This document shows positions 44,031 to 52,153 of a stretch of 61,465 bases of DNA, one piece after another; position 1 is the stretch's first letter, and each line of letters starts with the position of its first letter. This DNA is from Rhodospirillales bacterium (GTDB lineage: Bacteria; Pseudomonadota; Alphaproteobacteria; Acetobacterales; Acetobacteraceae): the NCBI GenBank assembly GCA_028869595.1, contig JAGWRU010000132.1:1-61465 (forward strand), in the 5' to 3' direction. Below the pieces are notes generated by a model, which did no database searches, had not been told where the DNA came from, and saw nothing but the letters and a program-made list of their open reading frames with translations. Made by a program: the position numbers and the translations under genes.

Positions 44031-45644
44031 ATGGACGATGCCACGTATGATTTCATCATCGTCGGCGCCGGCTCGGCCGGCTGCGTGCTGGCCGCGCGGC
44101 TTTCCGAGGACCCGGCGACACGCGTGCTGCTGCTGGAGGCGGGCGGGCCCGACCGCGATCCGTGGATCCATATTCCCGCCGGCTATTACCGCAACATCTA
44201 CAACCCCAAGATCGCCTGGCGCTTCGAGACCGAGCCGCAGCCGATGCTGAACGATCGCCGCCTGCCCTGGCCGCGCGGCAAGGTGCTGGGCGGCTCCTCG
44301 GCGATCAACGGGCTGATCTATATTCGCGGCCAGAAGCAGGATTTCGATCAGTGGCGCCAGCGCGGCAATCCGGGCTGGTCGTACGAGGACGTGCTGCCCT
44401 TCTTCCGTCGCGCGGAGGATCAGGAACACGGCGCGGATGCCTATCACGGCGCGGGCGGGCCGCTGAGCGTCACCGATCTGCGCACCCCGCACCGCCTGCA
44501 TGACGGCTTCGTCGCCGCCGCGCGGGAACTCGGCTATCCGTTCAACCGCGACTTCAACGGCGCCGAACAGGATGGCGTCGGCCCGATGCAGGTGACGGTG
44601 CGCGGGCGGCGGCGCTGCTCGGCGGCACGGGCCTATCTGCGCCCGGCGATGCGCCGGCCCAACCTGACCGTGCTGACCCATGCCCTGGCCCATCGCGTGG
44701 TGCTGGAAGGCGGGCGCGCCGTCGGCGTCGACTATGCCCGCGACGGCATCCGCCGCATCGCCGCCGCCCGGGCGGAGGTGGTGCTGGCCGGCGGGGCCAT
44801 CGCCTCGCCGCAACTGCTCCAGCTTTCAGGCATCGGCCCGGCCGCGCTGCTGGCCCGGCACGGCATCGCGGTGGCGCGCGACCTGCCCGGCGTGGGGGAG
44901 AATCTGCAGGACCATCTCGGTGCCCGCCTCGTCTATCGCTGCACCCATGCCGATACGCTGAACGAGGTCTATCACAGCCTGTGGCGGCGCATCGAAGCGG
45001 GGCTGCGCTACGCCTTCGCCCGTTCCGGCCCGCTGATGAGCGGGGCGGCGCCGCTCGGCCTGTTCGTGCGCACCCGCGAAGGGCTGGCTTCGCCGGATGT
45101 GCAGTATCAGTTCCTGGCCGGCAGCGCGCCGCGCCCGGGCGAGCCGATGCATCCCTTCCCCGGCTGCAGCCTGGTCGCCGTGCCGTGCCGACCGGAAAGC
45201 CGCGGCTGGCTGCGCATCCAAAGCGCCGATCCCGCGGCACCGCCGGCGATCCAGCCCAATTACCTGGCGACCCGGAACGACCGCGACACGCTGATCGCCG
45301 CCCTGCGCATCGCCCGGCGGCTATTCGCGACGCGCGCGATGCAGCCCCTGGTGCAGCGCGAGGAGACGCCGGGTCCGGCGACCGAGACGGATGCCGAATG
45401 GCTCGCTCATATCGCCGCCACCGCCGGCACCATCTTCCATCCCGTCAGCACCTGCATGATGGGCCCCGAGGCGGGCGCCGTGGTCGATGCGACATTGCGA
45501 GTGAAAGGCGTGGGCGGGCTGCGCGTCGCCGATGCCTCGATCATGCCGGCCGTGGTCTCGGGCAATACCAATGCCGCGACCATCATGATCGGCGAGAAGG
45601 CGGCGGCAATGATCCGCGCCGGGGCGATGGCGCATGCGCCATGA
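44031..45644 (+). CDS. GMC-family FAD oxidoreductase (choline/alcohol dehydrogenase-like)
   Basis: The 537-residue protein starts at the ATG at 44031 (MDDATYDFIIVGAGSAG). FAD motif GAGSAG (12-17), GMC signature 1 (RGKVLGGSSAINGLIYIRG), signature 2 (GAIASPQLLQLSGIGP) and the catalytic His/Asn pair (IFHPVSTCMMG; VSGNTNAATIMIGE) are present. It has no signal peptide, so it is cytosolic or membrane-associated. Family members oxidise primary alcohols such as choline, polyethylene glycol or glucose. A 55-base gap separates it from the MBL gene. Substrate unknown. Confidence 0.9.
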   Translation: MDDATYDFIIVGAGSAGCVLAARLSEDPATRVLLLEAGGPDRDPWIHIPAGYYRNIYNPKIAWRFETEPQPMLNDRRLPWPRGKVLGGSSAINGLIYIRGQKQDFDQWRQRGNPGWSYEDVLPFFRRAEDQEHGADAYHGAGGPLSVTDLRTPHRLHDGFVAAARELGYPFNRDFNGAEQDGVGPMQVTVRGRRRCSAARAYLRPAMRRPNLTVLTHALAHRVVLEGGRAVGVDYARDGIRRIAAARAEVVLAGGAIASPQLLQLSGIGPAALLARHGIAVARDLPGVGENLQDHLGARLVYRCTHADTLNEVYHSLWRRIEAGLRYAFARSGPLMSGAAPLGLFVRTREGLASPDVQYQFLAGSAPRPGEPMHPFPGCSLVAVPCRPESRGWLRIQSADPAAPPAIQPNYLATRNDRDTLIAALRIARRLFATRAMQPLVQREETPGPATETDAEWLAHIAATAGTIFHPVSTCMMGPEAGAVVDATLRVKGVGGLRVADASIMPAVVSGNTNAATIMIGEKAAAMIRAGAMAHAP

Positions 45645-45980
45645 CGGCGGCGAGGATATGGGGGCGGTGACGCGATCCGCAATAATCGGCGCATCAAAAC
45701 AATCGCATTGAATAACAGCTTGCGTTTTGCTACGGGATTCACGTCGAATTCGCGCTTACGCAACCGCGAGTCGCGCCGGGTTCTATATTTTTGTGCGTCG
45801 CAATAAGACGCCGACGGAAGTCGTCCACGACGCGCAAGAAAACCGGTACGGACTGCCGCAAGGAACACTTTGCGCGCAGCATAGATAACTGGCCGATACT
45901 CGCCCGGATCGTGCAATGCGGCACCAGACCCGCAACGATCCATCCCGGCGGATACAAAACAGAACGATGGGGGGTACACG
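45645..45980. other. AT-rich intergenic leader without a gene
   Basis: This 336-base gap is visibly richer in A and T than the rest of the window (for example CAATCGCATTGAATAACAGC and TTCTATATTTTTGTGCG). I find no convincing coding frame. It holds several TATA- and TTG-like elements and short inverted GCGC/TACGC segments, so it probably carries the promoter and control sites of the downstream MFS gene. A leftward GCGCTTACGCAACCGCGAGT stretch may fold. Confidence 0.5.
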
Positions 45981-47618
45981 ATGGCGCAAGGCATCGCGAC
46001 ACATGGAGGCGCCGCGGCAGCGAGCGGCATCCTGTCACGCGAACGGATCGTCGCGGGACCGGATTTCAATCGCTGGATGGTGCCGCCGGCGGCGCTGGCC
46101 ATCCATCTCTGCATCGGCATGGCGTACGGGTTTTCGGTGTTCTGGCTGCCAATGTCGCGGCTGATCCCCAATGCCGACGCCAAGGCCTGCGCGGCACAAA
46201 GCTTCGCCGCCTCGTTGACCGCCACCGCCTGCAACTGGTCGGTGCCGACGGTCACGCATATCTTCGAAATCTTCATCGCCGTGCTGGGTATCTCGGCGGC
46301 GATCTGGGGCGGCTGGCTGGAGCATGCCGGCCCGCGCAAGGCCGGCTTCATCGCCGCTTTGTGCTGGGGCGGCGGGCTGGTGCTGCTCGGCGTCGCGGTT
46401 GATATCCATCAGCTCTGGCTGGTCTATCTCGTCTCCGTGCTGTGCGGCATCGGCCAGGGGCTGGGCTACATCACCCCGGTCTCGACCCTGATCAAATGGT
46501 TCCCCGACCGGCGCGGCATGGCGACCGGCTTCGCCATCATGGGCTATGGCGGCGGGGCGATGATCGGCGCGCCGCTGGCGGTCTGGCTGATGGGCCATTT
46601 CGCGGCCCAGGGCGGCGGCGTCAGCCAGACGCTGATCGTCATGGGCATCCTGTATTTCCTGGTCATGAGCGCCGGCGCGTTCGGCTTTCGCGTCGCCCCC
46701 AGCGGCTGGCGCCCGGCCGGCTGGTCGCCCGCCCCCGCCGATGCAGGGCGCGAGATGATCAGCCAGCACCACGTGCATCTGTCGCAGGTCACCAAGACCC
46801 CGCAATTCTGGCTGGTCTGGGGGGTGCTGTGCCTGAACGTGACGGCCGGCATCGGCGTGATCTCGATGGCCAGCCCGATGTTTCAGGACGTGTTCGGCGC
46901 GCAATTGCTGGGCAGCGCGGCGGCCGAGGCAGGCGCCAAGCACGCCGCGATCGTCGCTGCCGCGGCCGGGCTGGTCGGGCTGATCAGCCTGTTCAACGCG
47001 CTGGGGCGGCTGTTCTGGGCCTCGCTGTCGGATCGGATCGGGCGGAAAAATCTCTATTTCACCCTCTTCGTGCTGGGCATTGCGCTTTATTGCCTGCTGC
47101 CGACCTGGGGCCATCTCGGCCTGCCCAGCCTGTTCCTGATCTCGGTCTGCATCATCCTCAGCATGTATGGCGGCGGCTTCTCGACCGTGCCGGCCTATCT
47201 CGCCGATATCTTCGGCTCCCAGATGGTCGGCGCGATCCATGGCCGGCTGATCACCGCCTGGTCGGTCGCCGGTATTATCGGCCCGGCGCTGATCGCGAGC
47301 CTGCGCCAGATCGAGATCGCCCAGGGCGTGGCGCATGCCCGCATCTATGACGTCACGCTCTACATCATGGCGGCGCTGCTGGTGGGCGGGCTGATCTGCA
47401 ATTTCTTCGTCAAGCCGGTGGACCGGAAATTCCACATGACGGAGGAGGAGCTGGCCCGCGAACGCGCCCTGGTGCGCGAGGACAAGGTGGCGGCCAATGC
47501 GGAAACGGCGGCGCGCGGCAGCCTCGGGGCAACCGGCACGCTGGCCTGGCTGGCGGTGGGCGTGCCCTTCCTGATCGGGCTCTATATCGCCATCGGCAAG
47601 GCGGCGGCGCTGTTCTGA
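45981..47618 (+). CDS. OFA-family MFS transporter (oxalate/formate antiporter-like)
   Basis: The 545-residue inner-membrane protein has twelve TM helices and a C-terminal extra helix (LAWLAVGVPFLIGLYIAIGK). OFA motifs include HLCIGMAYGFSVFWLPMSRLI, GIGQGLGYITPVSTLIKWFPDRRGMATGFAIMGYGGGAMIGAPL and NALGRLFWASLSDRIGRKN. The family exchanges oxalate with formate, or moves other small dicarboxylates. Neither formyl-CoA transferase nor oxalyl-CoA decarboxylase is nearby, so the substrate may differ. The GC-rich gene follows an AT-rich leader. Confidence 0.85.
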   Translation: MAQGIATHGGAAAASGILSRERIVAGPDFNRWMVPPAALAIHLCIGMAYGFSVFWLPMSRLIPNADAKACAAQSFAASLTATACNWSVPTVTHIFEIFIAVLGISAAIWGGWLEHAGPRKAGFIAALCWGGGLVLLGVAVDIHQLWLVYLVSVLCGIGQGLGYITPVSTLIKWFPDRRGMATGFAIMGYGGGAMIGAPLAVWLMGHFAAQGGGVSQTLIVMGILYFLVMSAGAFGFRVAPSGWRPAGWSPAPADAGREMISQHHVHLSQVTKTPQFWLVWGVLCLNVTAGIGVISMASPMFQDVFGAQLLGSAAAEAGAKHAAIVAAAAGLVGLISLFNALGRLFWASLSDRIGRKNLYFTLFVLGIALYCLLPTWGHLGLPSLFLISVCIILSMYGGGFSTVPAYLADIFGSQMVGAIHGRLITAWSVAGIIGPALIASLRQIEIAQGVAHARIYDVTLYIMAALLVGGLICNFFVKPVDRKFHMTEEELARERALVREDKVAANAETAARGSLGATGTLAWLAVGVPFLIGLYIAIGKAAALF

Positions 47619-47631
47619 ACAAGGCTTGGCG

Positions 47632-47668
47632 CATCATCCGGGCGGCGAGACCCGCCACCCGGATGATG
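47632..47668. terminator. Bidirectional hairpin between the OFA transporter and vapC
   Basis: The arms CATCATCCGGGCGGCG (47632-47647) and CGCCACCCGGATGATG (47653-47668) pair along 16 positions with one G-U-compatible mismatch and a five-base loop. It lies between two convergent genes, 14 bases after the transporter stop. A short TTTCCC follows on the plus strand. Confidence 0.7.
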
Positions 47669-47681
47669 GCGCGCTTTCCCG

Positions 47682-48068
47682 TCAGGCCATGGCGATATCG
47701 GTTTGGGAAAAATCATTGCCTTTGAATAAAATCGGCTCTCCCGTCGCTTTCGCCAGGGCATAGGCAAAGCAGTCGCCGTAATTCAGCCCCGCCTTGTGCC
47801 GCCCCTTGCCGAAATCGAGGAAACCCTGCCGGGCCATTTCGCCCTGCGCGAGCGTCACCGGTTCGACGACGATACCGGCGCGACGCAGGAAGGTTTCCGC
47901 TTGGCGCATCCCCTCCGGGCCGAGCTGGTGTTCGATCGCCATCGACAGCTCGACATAGGTCGCCACGCTGATGCGGCAGATATCGGCATCGTGGATGCGT
48001 TGCACGAAGGCTTCCGCTTCAGGCTCCCGGTACAGAATGGCGATCATTGCCGACGTATCGAGGATCAT
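47682..48068 (-). CDS. vapC: VapC-type PIN ribonuclease toxin (second module)
   Basis: The 128-residue protein begins MILDTSAMIAIL with the first metal-binding Asp4. Other acidic residues are in YVELSMAIE, LNYGDCFAYALAK and FKGNDFSQTDI, completing the PIN site. The start resembles mycobacterial-type VapC (Rv0624-like), a different branch from the first vapC at 6715. Its ATG overlaps the antitoxin stop (ATGA). Probably an active endoribonuclease. Confidence 0.9.
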   Translation of the reverse strand: MILDTSAMIAILYREPEAEAFVQRIHDADICRISVATYVELSMAIEHQLGPEGMRQAETFLRRAGIVVEPVTLAQGEMARQGFLDFGKGRHKAGLNYGDCFAYALAKATGEPILFKGNDFSQTDIAMA

Positions 48069-48319
48069 TTCGGTAGGCCGCTTTCGTCGTAAAGAAAATC
48101 GGCATGATCTGCATAGGGGCGCTTGACGTGGGCGGCGGCGCGATCGGCGATCCCCAGCAATTCCTGCACCGAAGCGCGGCCCTGGCGGCCCTCGATCCTG
48201 GCATAGCGCGCGCGCAACGCCTCGGTGACGACGCGCGTCATGCTTTCGCCGGTGGCGCGGGAAATCGCCTGCGCCAGACGATGCGCTTCGGGGTCTTTGA
48301 TGTTCAGTCCGCCGGACAT
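48065..48319 (-). CDS. vapB: VapB-type antitoxin (RHH/Rv0623-like)
   Basis: The 84-residue protein starts MSGGLNIKDPEAHRLAQAISRATGES, the PSK/Rv0623-type antitoxin N terminus with a helical MTRVVTEALRARYARIE segment. It is a different antitoxin family from the AbrB-type VapB at 7125. The tail (RPYADHADFLYDESGLP) is the toxin-binding arm. It is translationally coupled to the toxin. Confidence 0.88.
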   Translation of the reverse strand: MSGGLNIKDPEAHRLAQAISRATGESMTRVVTEALRARYARIEGRQGRASVQELLGIADRAAAHVKRPYADHADFLYDESGLPK

Positions 48320-48321
48320 GT

Positions 48322-48357
48322 CGATTCTATAAAGGTTCTTCTGTCTCTAGAATTCTA
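48322..48357. promoter_or_regulatory. Candidate vapBC promoter and operator
   Basis: This AT-rich segment directly upstream of the antitoxin start holds the palindrome TAGAATTCTA (48348-48357) and, 26 bases away, a second TAGAATC-like half-site (48322-48329 on the opposite strand). The latter with TATAGAAT can serve as a -10 element for the antitoxin. It fits autoregulation by a ribbon-helix-helix antitoxin, but the site is short. Confidence 0.4.
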
Positions 48358-48363
48358 CCATTC

Positions 48364-48741
48364 CTATCCGCCTTTGCCAAGCTCGGCGCGGAACGCCGAA
48401 ACCCCCAGCAGCGCCCAGCCGGCCATCAGCAGCATGCCGCCGGTCGGCGCCAGAATGCCGAGATGCACCCCGCCCAGCGCCAGCGCATAGACCGCGCCGC
48501 AGAACGCCACGATCCCCAGCGCGAAACACGCCCCCGCGGCATGCGCCAGCCGGCCGCCGCGCCGCGCCCATAACCCGGTGGCCAACAGCGCCAGAGCGTG
48601 CCAGCCCTGCATGCGCAAAGCCGATTGCACCATCGCCTGCGCCGCCGCGCCGTAACCGCCCAGCGCGTGCGCCGCAATCGCCGCGAAGGCCACCGCGCAC
48701 AGCCCGGCCAGCGCCCCCAGACCGATCCAAAGCCGCTCCAT
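48364..48741 (-). CDS. DUF423 family membrane protein
   Basis: The 125-residue protein has four TM helices and the DUF423 motifs LAGLCAVAFAAIAAHALGGY near the N terminus, and MQGWHALALLATGLW. The last helix is GGMLLMAGWALLGVSAF. The family is conserved in bacteria as a small inner-membrane protein of unknown role. It is divergent from crcB, whose riboswitch begins about 45 bases away. Confidence 0.88.
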   Translation of the reverse strand: MERLWIGLGALAGLCAVAFAAIAAHALGGYGAAAQAMVQSALRMQGWHALALLATGLWARRGGRLAHAAGACFALGIVAFCGAVYALALGGVHLGILAPTGGMLLMAGWALLGVSAFRAELGKGG

Positions 48742-48784
48742 CTCGCCCCCCTTCCGCGCCGCTGCGCGCCCGTGATACGCTTGC

Positions 48785-48853
48785 CCCGATGGGGATGGAG
48801 TTCCCCGAAACCGCCCGCCGCCGGAATGCAGGTTGCGGGCTGATAACTCCTAC
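48785..48853 (+). ncRNA. Fluoride riboswitch (crcB motif)
   Basis: The aptamer pattern is seen base by base. A GGGG/CCCC stem (48791-48794 with 48803-48806) encloses ATGGAGTT; GGAGTT (48797-48802) can form a pseudoknot with AACTCC (48845-48850); and CCCGC/GCGGG (48814-48818 with 48835-48839) forms the second stem. The conserved strings GATGGAGTTCCCC and CTGATAACTCCTAC match the crcB consensus. It sits upstream of a crcB gene on the same strand. High fluoride would favour read-through of the downstream terminator. Confidence 0.9.
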
Positions 48854-48886
48854 CGCGCGACCATGGCCGCAACACCATGGCGGTAG
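48850..48886 (+). promoter_or_regulatory. Hairpin in the fluoride riboswitch expression platform
   Basis: CTACCGC (48850-48856) pairs with GCGGTAG (48880-48886), with an inner CCATGG/CCATGG stem. Its first bases overlap the pseudoknot strand AACTCC, so it can compete with the folded aptamer. It is a candidate switch element between the aptamer and the terminator. Confidence 0.5.
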
Positions 48887-48901
48887 GGCTGCGTCTGTCG
48901 C

Positions 48902-48921
48902 AACCCGCCGCAAGGCGGGTT
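48902..48921 (+). terminator. Intrinsic terminator in the crcB leader
   Basis: AACCCGCC, GCAA and GGCGGGTT give an eight-pair stem with a four-base GNRA loop, followed by TTCTC. It lies 31 bases upstream of the crcB start and downstream of the riboswitch aptamer. This fits transcription-termination control by fluoride. Confidence 0.75.
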
Positions 48922-48952
48922 TCTCATGCCCGCCACCTGCAAAGGAGGGCGT

Positions 48953-49384
48953 ATGTCGTTCACCACCTGTCTGATCGTCATGCTCGGCGGCGCGCTGGGC
49001 ACGCTGGCGCGCTATCTGATCGCCATCGCCGCCCTGCCGATCAGCCGCCACCTGCCCTGGGGCACGGTGCTGATCAACATTGCCGGCTCCTTCCTCATCG
49101 CCTTTTTCGGCACGCTGACCGTGGCGCATGGGCGCTATCCGGTATCGGAAAATCTCCGGCTTTTCGTGATGATCGGGATTTGCGGCGGCTTCACCACGTT
49201 TTCCTCGTTCAGCCTGCAAACCCTCGATCTGCTGCGCGGCGGCGCCTTCGGGCGGGCGGCGGTCAATGTCGTGGCCTCGGTCCTGCTTTGCGTGCTGGCC
49301 GCCGGGATCGGCCATATCGTGGCGGCCAGGCTGAATGGCGGCGCGGTGCAGATCGCCCAGACCGTCATCGAGGAGGAAGGCTGA
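48953..49384 (+). CDS. crcB: Fluoride exporter CrcB/Fluc
   Basis: The 143-residue protein starts at the ATG at 48953 (MSFTTCLIV), after AGGAGGGC. It has four TM helices and the Fluc motifs [22 protein letters not shown] and [14 protein letters not shown] dual-topology homodimer forms a fluoride channel through the inner membrane. It is preceded by a fluoride riboswitch with terminator, an arrangement known for this family. Confidence 0.95.
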   Translation: MSFTTCLIVMLGGALGTLARYLIAIAALPISRHLPWGTVLINIAGSFLIAFFGTLTVAHGRYPVSENLRLFVMIGICGGFTTFSSFSLQTLDLLRGGAFGRAAVNVVASVLLCVLAAGIGHIVAARLNGGAVQIAQTVIEEEG

Positions 49385-49538
49385 GGCCGCGCCGGGTTGG
49401 CCGGCGGCGGCGCACCGGGAAAAACCCGATGCCATGGCTCGCGCGCGGCGAGGCATGGCAGCCGGGCAGGCTTCTCGGGCGCGGCAAGCCTGCGTATAGA
49501 GGAAGGCAGGCGTCGAAACTCTTTCCCCTGGCGAGGAC

Positions 49539-50489
49539 ATGCCGCGCGGCGATCTGTTCCCCGAAATCGGTCCGTACGAAACCGGCTATCTGCCGCTTTC
49601 CGCAGGACATGTGATGTACTGGGAACAGGTCGGCAATCCGCGCGGTCGCCCGGTGCTGTTCCTGCATGGCGGCCCGGGCGCGGGTGCGGGGGCGGTGCAT
49701 CGGCGCTTCTTCGATCCGGAATTCTGGCGGGTGATCATCTTCGATCAGCGCGGTGCCGGACGCTCCCGCCCGCTGGGCAGCCTGGCGGAGAACACCACCG
49801 CCGATCTGGTTGCCGATATCGAAACATTGCGCCGCCATCTGGGCATCGAGCGCTGGCTGCTGTTCGGCGGTTCCTGGGGATCGACGCTGGCGCTGGCCTA
49901 TGCCCAGGCGATGCCCGAACGGGTGCTGGGCTGCGCGCTGCGCGGCGTGTTCCTGGGGCGGGAGGCGGAGGTCGACTGGTTCCTCTCGGGCATGCGCACG
50001 GTGTTTCCCGAAGCCCATGCCGCCTTCACGGGATTCCTGCCCGAAAGCGAACGGGCCGATCTGCTCGGCGCCTATCTGCGCCGGCTGAACGACCCCGATC
50101 CTGCCATCCATCTGCCGGCGGCCCGCGCCTGGTCGATCTATGAGGGAAGTTGCAGCACGCTGCTGCCCAGCCCCGATACCGTCGCCTCCTTCGCGCAGGA
50201 CCGCACCGCGCTGGGATTGGCGCGGATCGAGGCGCATTATTTCGCCCATCGCCTGTTTCTGCCGCCCGAAGGGCTGCTCGGCCATATGGCGCGCATCGCC
50301 CATATTCCGGCCGAGATCGTGCAGGGCCGCTACGACATGATCTGCCCGCCGATCACCGCCTTCGATCTGGCGGCGGCATGGCCGGCGGCGCGCCTGACGC
50401 TGGTGCCCGATGCCGGGCATTCCGCGCTCGAACCCGGCATACGCCGCGCCCTGGTCAGCGCGGTGGAGCGTTTCCGCTACGGCCGATGA
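49539..50489 (+). CDS. pip: Proline iminopeptidase
   Basis: The 316-residue alpha/beta hydrolase has the oxyanion motif LFLHGGPGAGAG, DQRGAGRS, the nucleophile elbow GGSWGS, Asp in GRYDMICPP and His in DAGHSALEPG. These and the C-terminal EIVQGRYDMICPP are typical of S33 prolyl aminopeptidases, which remove N-terminal proline from peptides in the cytoplasm. GCGAGGAC precedes the ATG. The LtnD-like gene follows 22 bases downstream, probably in the same transcript. Confidence 0.93.
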   Translation: MPRGDLFPEIGPYETGYLPLSAGHVMYWEQVGNPRGRPVLFLHGGPGAGAGAVHRRFFDPEFWRVIIFDQRGAGRSRPLGSLAENTTADLVADIETLRRHLGIERWLLFGGSWGSTLALAYAQAMPERVLGCALRGVFLGREAEVDWFLSGMRTVFPEAHAAFTGFLPESERADLLGAYLRRLNDPDPAIHLPAARAWSIYEGSCSTLLPSPDTVASFAQDRTALGLARIEAHYFAHRLFLPPEGLLGHMARIAHIPAEIVQGRYDMICPPITAFDLAAAWPAARLTLVPDAGHSALEPGIRRALVSAVERFRYGR

Positions 50490-50511
50490 CATCGCTTGCG
50501 AAGGACGAATC

Positions 50512-51423
50512 ATGAAGATCGCGGTAATCGGCCTGGGTGCCATGGGGATGGGCGCCGCCCTCAATCTGGTGAAACACCAGCACCACGTCATCGGCTGCGA
50601 TGTCCGCGCCGAGGCGCGCGCGGCGCTGGTCGCGGCCGGCGGGCATGAAGCGGCCAACCCCGCCGCCCTGCCCGATGATCTCGACGCGCTGGTGCTGTTC
50701 GTCGTCAATGCCGCGCAGGTCGACGAGGTGCTGTTCGGCGCCCAGGGCTGCATCGGCCGGCTGCGTCCCGGCACCACCGTGCTGTGCTGCGTCACCATCG
50801 CGCCGGAGGCGGCGCGCAAGCTCGATGCGAGGCTGAGCGAGGCGGGGATGCGCCTGCTCGACGCGCCGGTCTCGGGCGGGCAGTCGGGCGCGATGGCCGG
50901 CAGCCTGACGGTGATGGCCTCCGGCAGCGATGCCGCCTTCGCCGCCGCCGCCCCGGTGCTGGAGGCGATGTCCGGCAAGGTCTGGCGGCTGGGCGATGCG
51001 GCCGGCATCGGCAGCACGGTGAAGATGGTCAACCAGCTTCTCGCCGGGGTGCATATCGCGACGGCTGCGGAAGCGATGGCGCTGGGCATCCGCGCCGGGG
51101 CGGACCCGCAGACGCTGTACGACGTGATCTGCTCCTCGGCCGGCAATTCCTGGATGTGGCAGAACCGCATGCCGCATGTGCTGGCCGGCGACGATCGGCC
51201 GAGTTCGGCGGTGAACATCTTCGTCAAGGATCTGGGCATCGTGCTGGATCAGGCGCGCAGCCTGCCCTTCCCCCTGCCGATGGCCGCCGCCGCCCATCAG
51301 CTTTTCCTGGCCGCCGCCGCCAATGGCCAGGGCTTCAAGGACGATTCCTTCGTGATCCGCGTCTGGCAGGCGCTGGCCGGCATCGCCTTGCCCGGCGAGG
51401 ACGGTCAGGGAGGCGAGGGATGA
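50512..51423 (+). CDS. LtnD-like L-threonate/3-hydroxyisobutyrate-type dehydrogenase
   Basis: The 303-residue protein starts at the ATG at 50512. It has the beta-hydroxyacid dehydrogenase pattern: GLGAMG (7-12) for NAD, LLDAPVSGGQSGAMAGSLTVMASG, and the catalytic Lys in STVKMVNQLLAGVH. The pattern matches the LtnD branch that oxidises L-threonate (2R,3S-trihydroxybutanoate), with other sugar acids possible. Its stop overlaps the DUF2848 start (ATGA). The three-gene set with an IlvD/Edd-type dehydratase suggests a sugar-acid pathway. Confidence 0.85.
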   Translation: MKIAVIGLGAMGMGAALNLVKHQHHVIGCDVRAEARAALVAAGGHEAANPAALPDDLDALVLFVVNAAQVDEVLFGAQGCIGRLRPGTTVLCCVTIAPEAARKLDARLSEAGMRLLDAPVSGGQSGAMAGSLTVMASGSDAAFAAAAPVLEAMSGKVWRLGDAAGIGSTVKMVNQLLAGVHIATAAEAMALGIRAGADPQTLYDVICSSAGNSWMWQNRMPHVLAGDDRPSSAVNIFVKDLGIVLDQARSLPFPLPMAAAAHQLFLAAAANGQGFKDDSFVIRVWQALAGIALPGEDGQGGEG

Positions 51424-52088
51424 CCCGCCTCTCCCTGACCCTGCACCGCGCCGATGGCAGGCGGGAGGCGGTGGATTTCACCGCCACGCATCTAGTGATC
51501 GCCGGCTGGACCGGGCGGGATCGCGCCGCCCTCGATCACCACATCGCCGAGCTTGCCGCGCTTGGCATTCCCGGCCCCTCCACCGTGCCGGTCTATTACC
51601 GCGCCGCCGCCGCCCGCCTGACCCAGGCCGCGGCGATCGAGGTGCTGGGCGAGGCGAGCAGCGGCGAGGCCGAATTCGTGCTGTTCAACCATGGCGGCGA
51701 AATCCTGGTCGGCATCGGCTCCGACCATACCGACCGCGAGGCGGAGCGCCACGGCATCGCGCTGTCCAAACAGCTTTGCTGCAAGCCGCTCGGCGGCGAT
51801 GTCTGGGCCTTCGCCGATGTCGCGGCGCATTGGGATCGGCTGGAACTATCCTCCATCGCCGATGGCACGCCCTATCAGCAGGGCACGCTGGCGGCACTGC
51901 GCCCGGCGGCGGAATTGCTGGGCCAGCCGGGTGTCCTGCCGGAAGGCGGCGTGATCTTCGGCGGCACCATGCCGGCGATCGGTGGCATCCGCCCGGCGGC
52001 GGCATTCGCCTATCGCCTGCACGACCCGGTTCTGGGGCGCAGCCTGCATGCCGCATATACCATGGTAACGCTACCCATCATCCGCTAA
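51420..52088 (+). CDS. DUF2848 family protein
   Basis: The 222-residue protein matches DUF2848 throughout: LVIAGWTGRDRAALDHHIAELAALGIPGPSTVPVYYR, LGEASSGEAEFVLF, GSDHTDREAERHGIALSKQLC and FGGTMPAIGGIRPAAAFAYRLHDP. The last motif recalls the fumarylacetoacetase fold, so a hydrolase, decarboxylase or isomerase acting on a 2-keto acid is plausible. It overlaps the ltnD-like gene by ATGA and precedes the dehydratase by 65 bases. Function unknown. Confidence 0.85.
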   Translation: MTRLSLTLHRADGRREAVDFTATHLVIAGWTGRDRAALDHHIAELAALGIPGPSTVPVYYRAAAARLTQAAAIEVLGEASSGEAEFVLFNHGGEILVGIGSDHTDREAERHGIALSKQLCCKPLGGDVWAFADVAAHWDRLELSSIADGTPYQQGTLAALRPAAELLGQPGVLPEGGVIFGGTMPAIGGIRPAAAFAYRLHDPVLGRSLHAAYTMVTLPIIR

Positions 52089-52153
52089 ACCGGGGCCTAC
52101 CCGGGTCCGGGAACCGGACGAGCGGAATTCAGGACGAGGAAAAGAGAGCCGAG

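Noticed and set aside
49365-51239. A 624-codon minus-strand frame across pip and the LtnD-like gene
   Set aside because: Both plus-strand genes show full catalytic motifs; the antisense frame is composition-driven.
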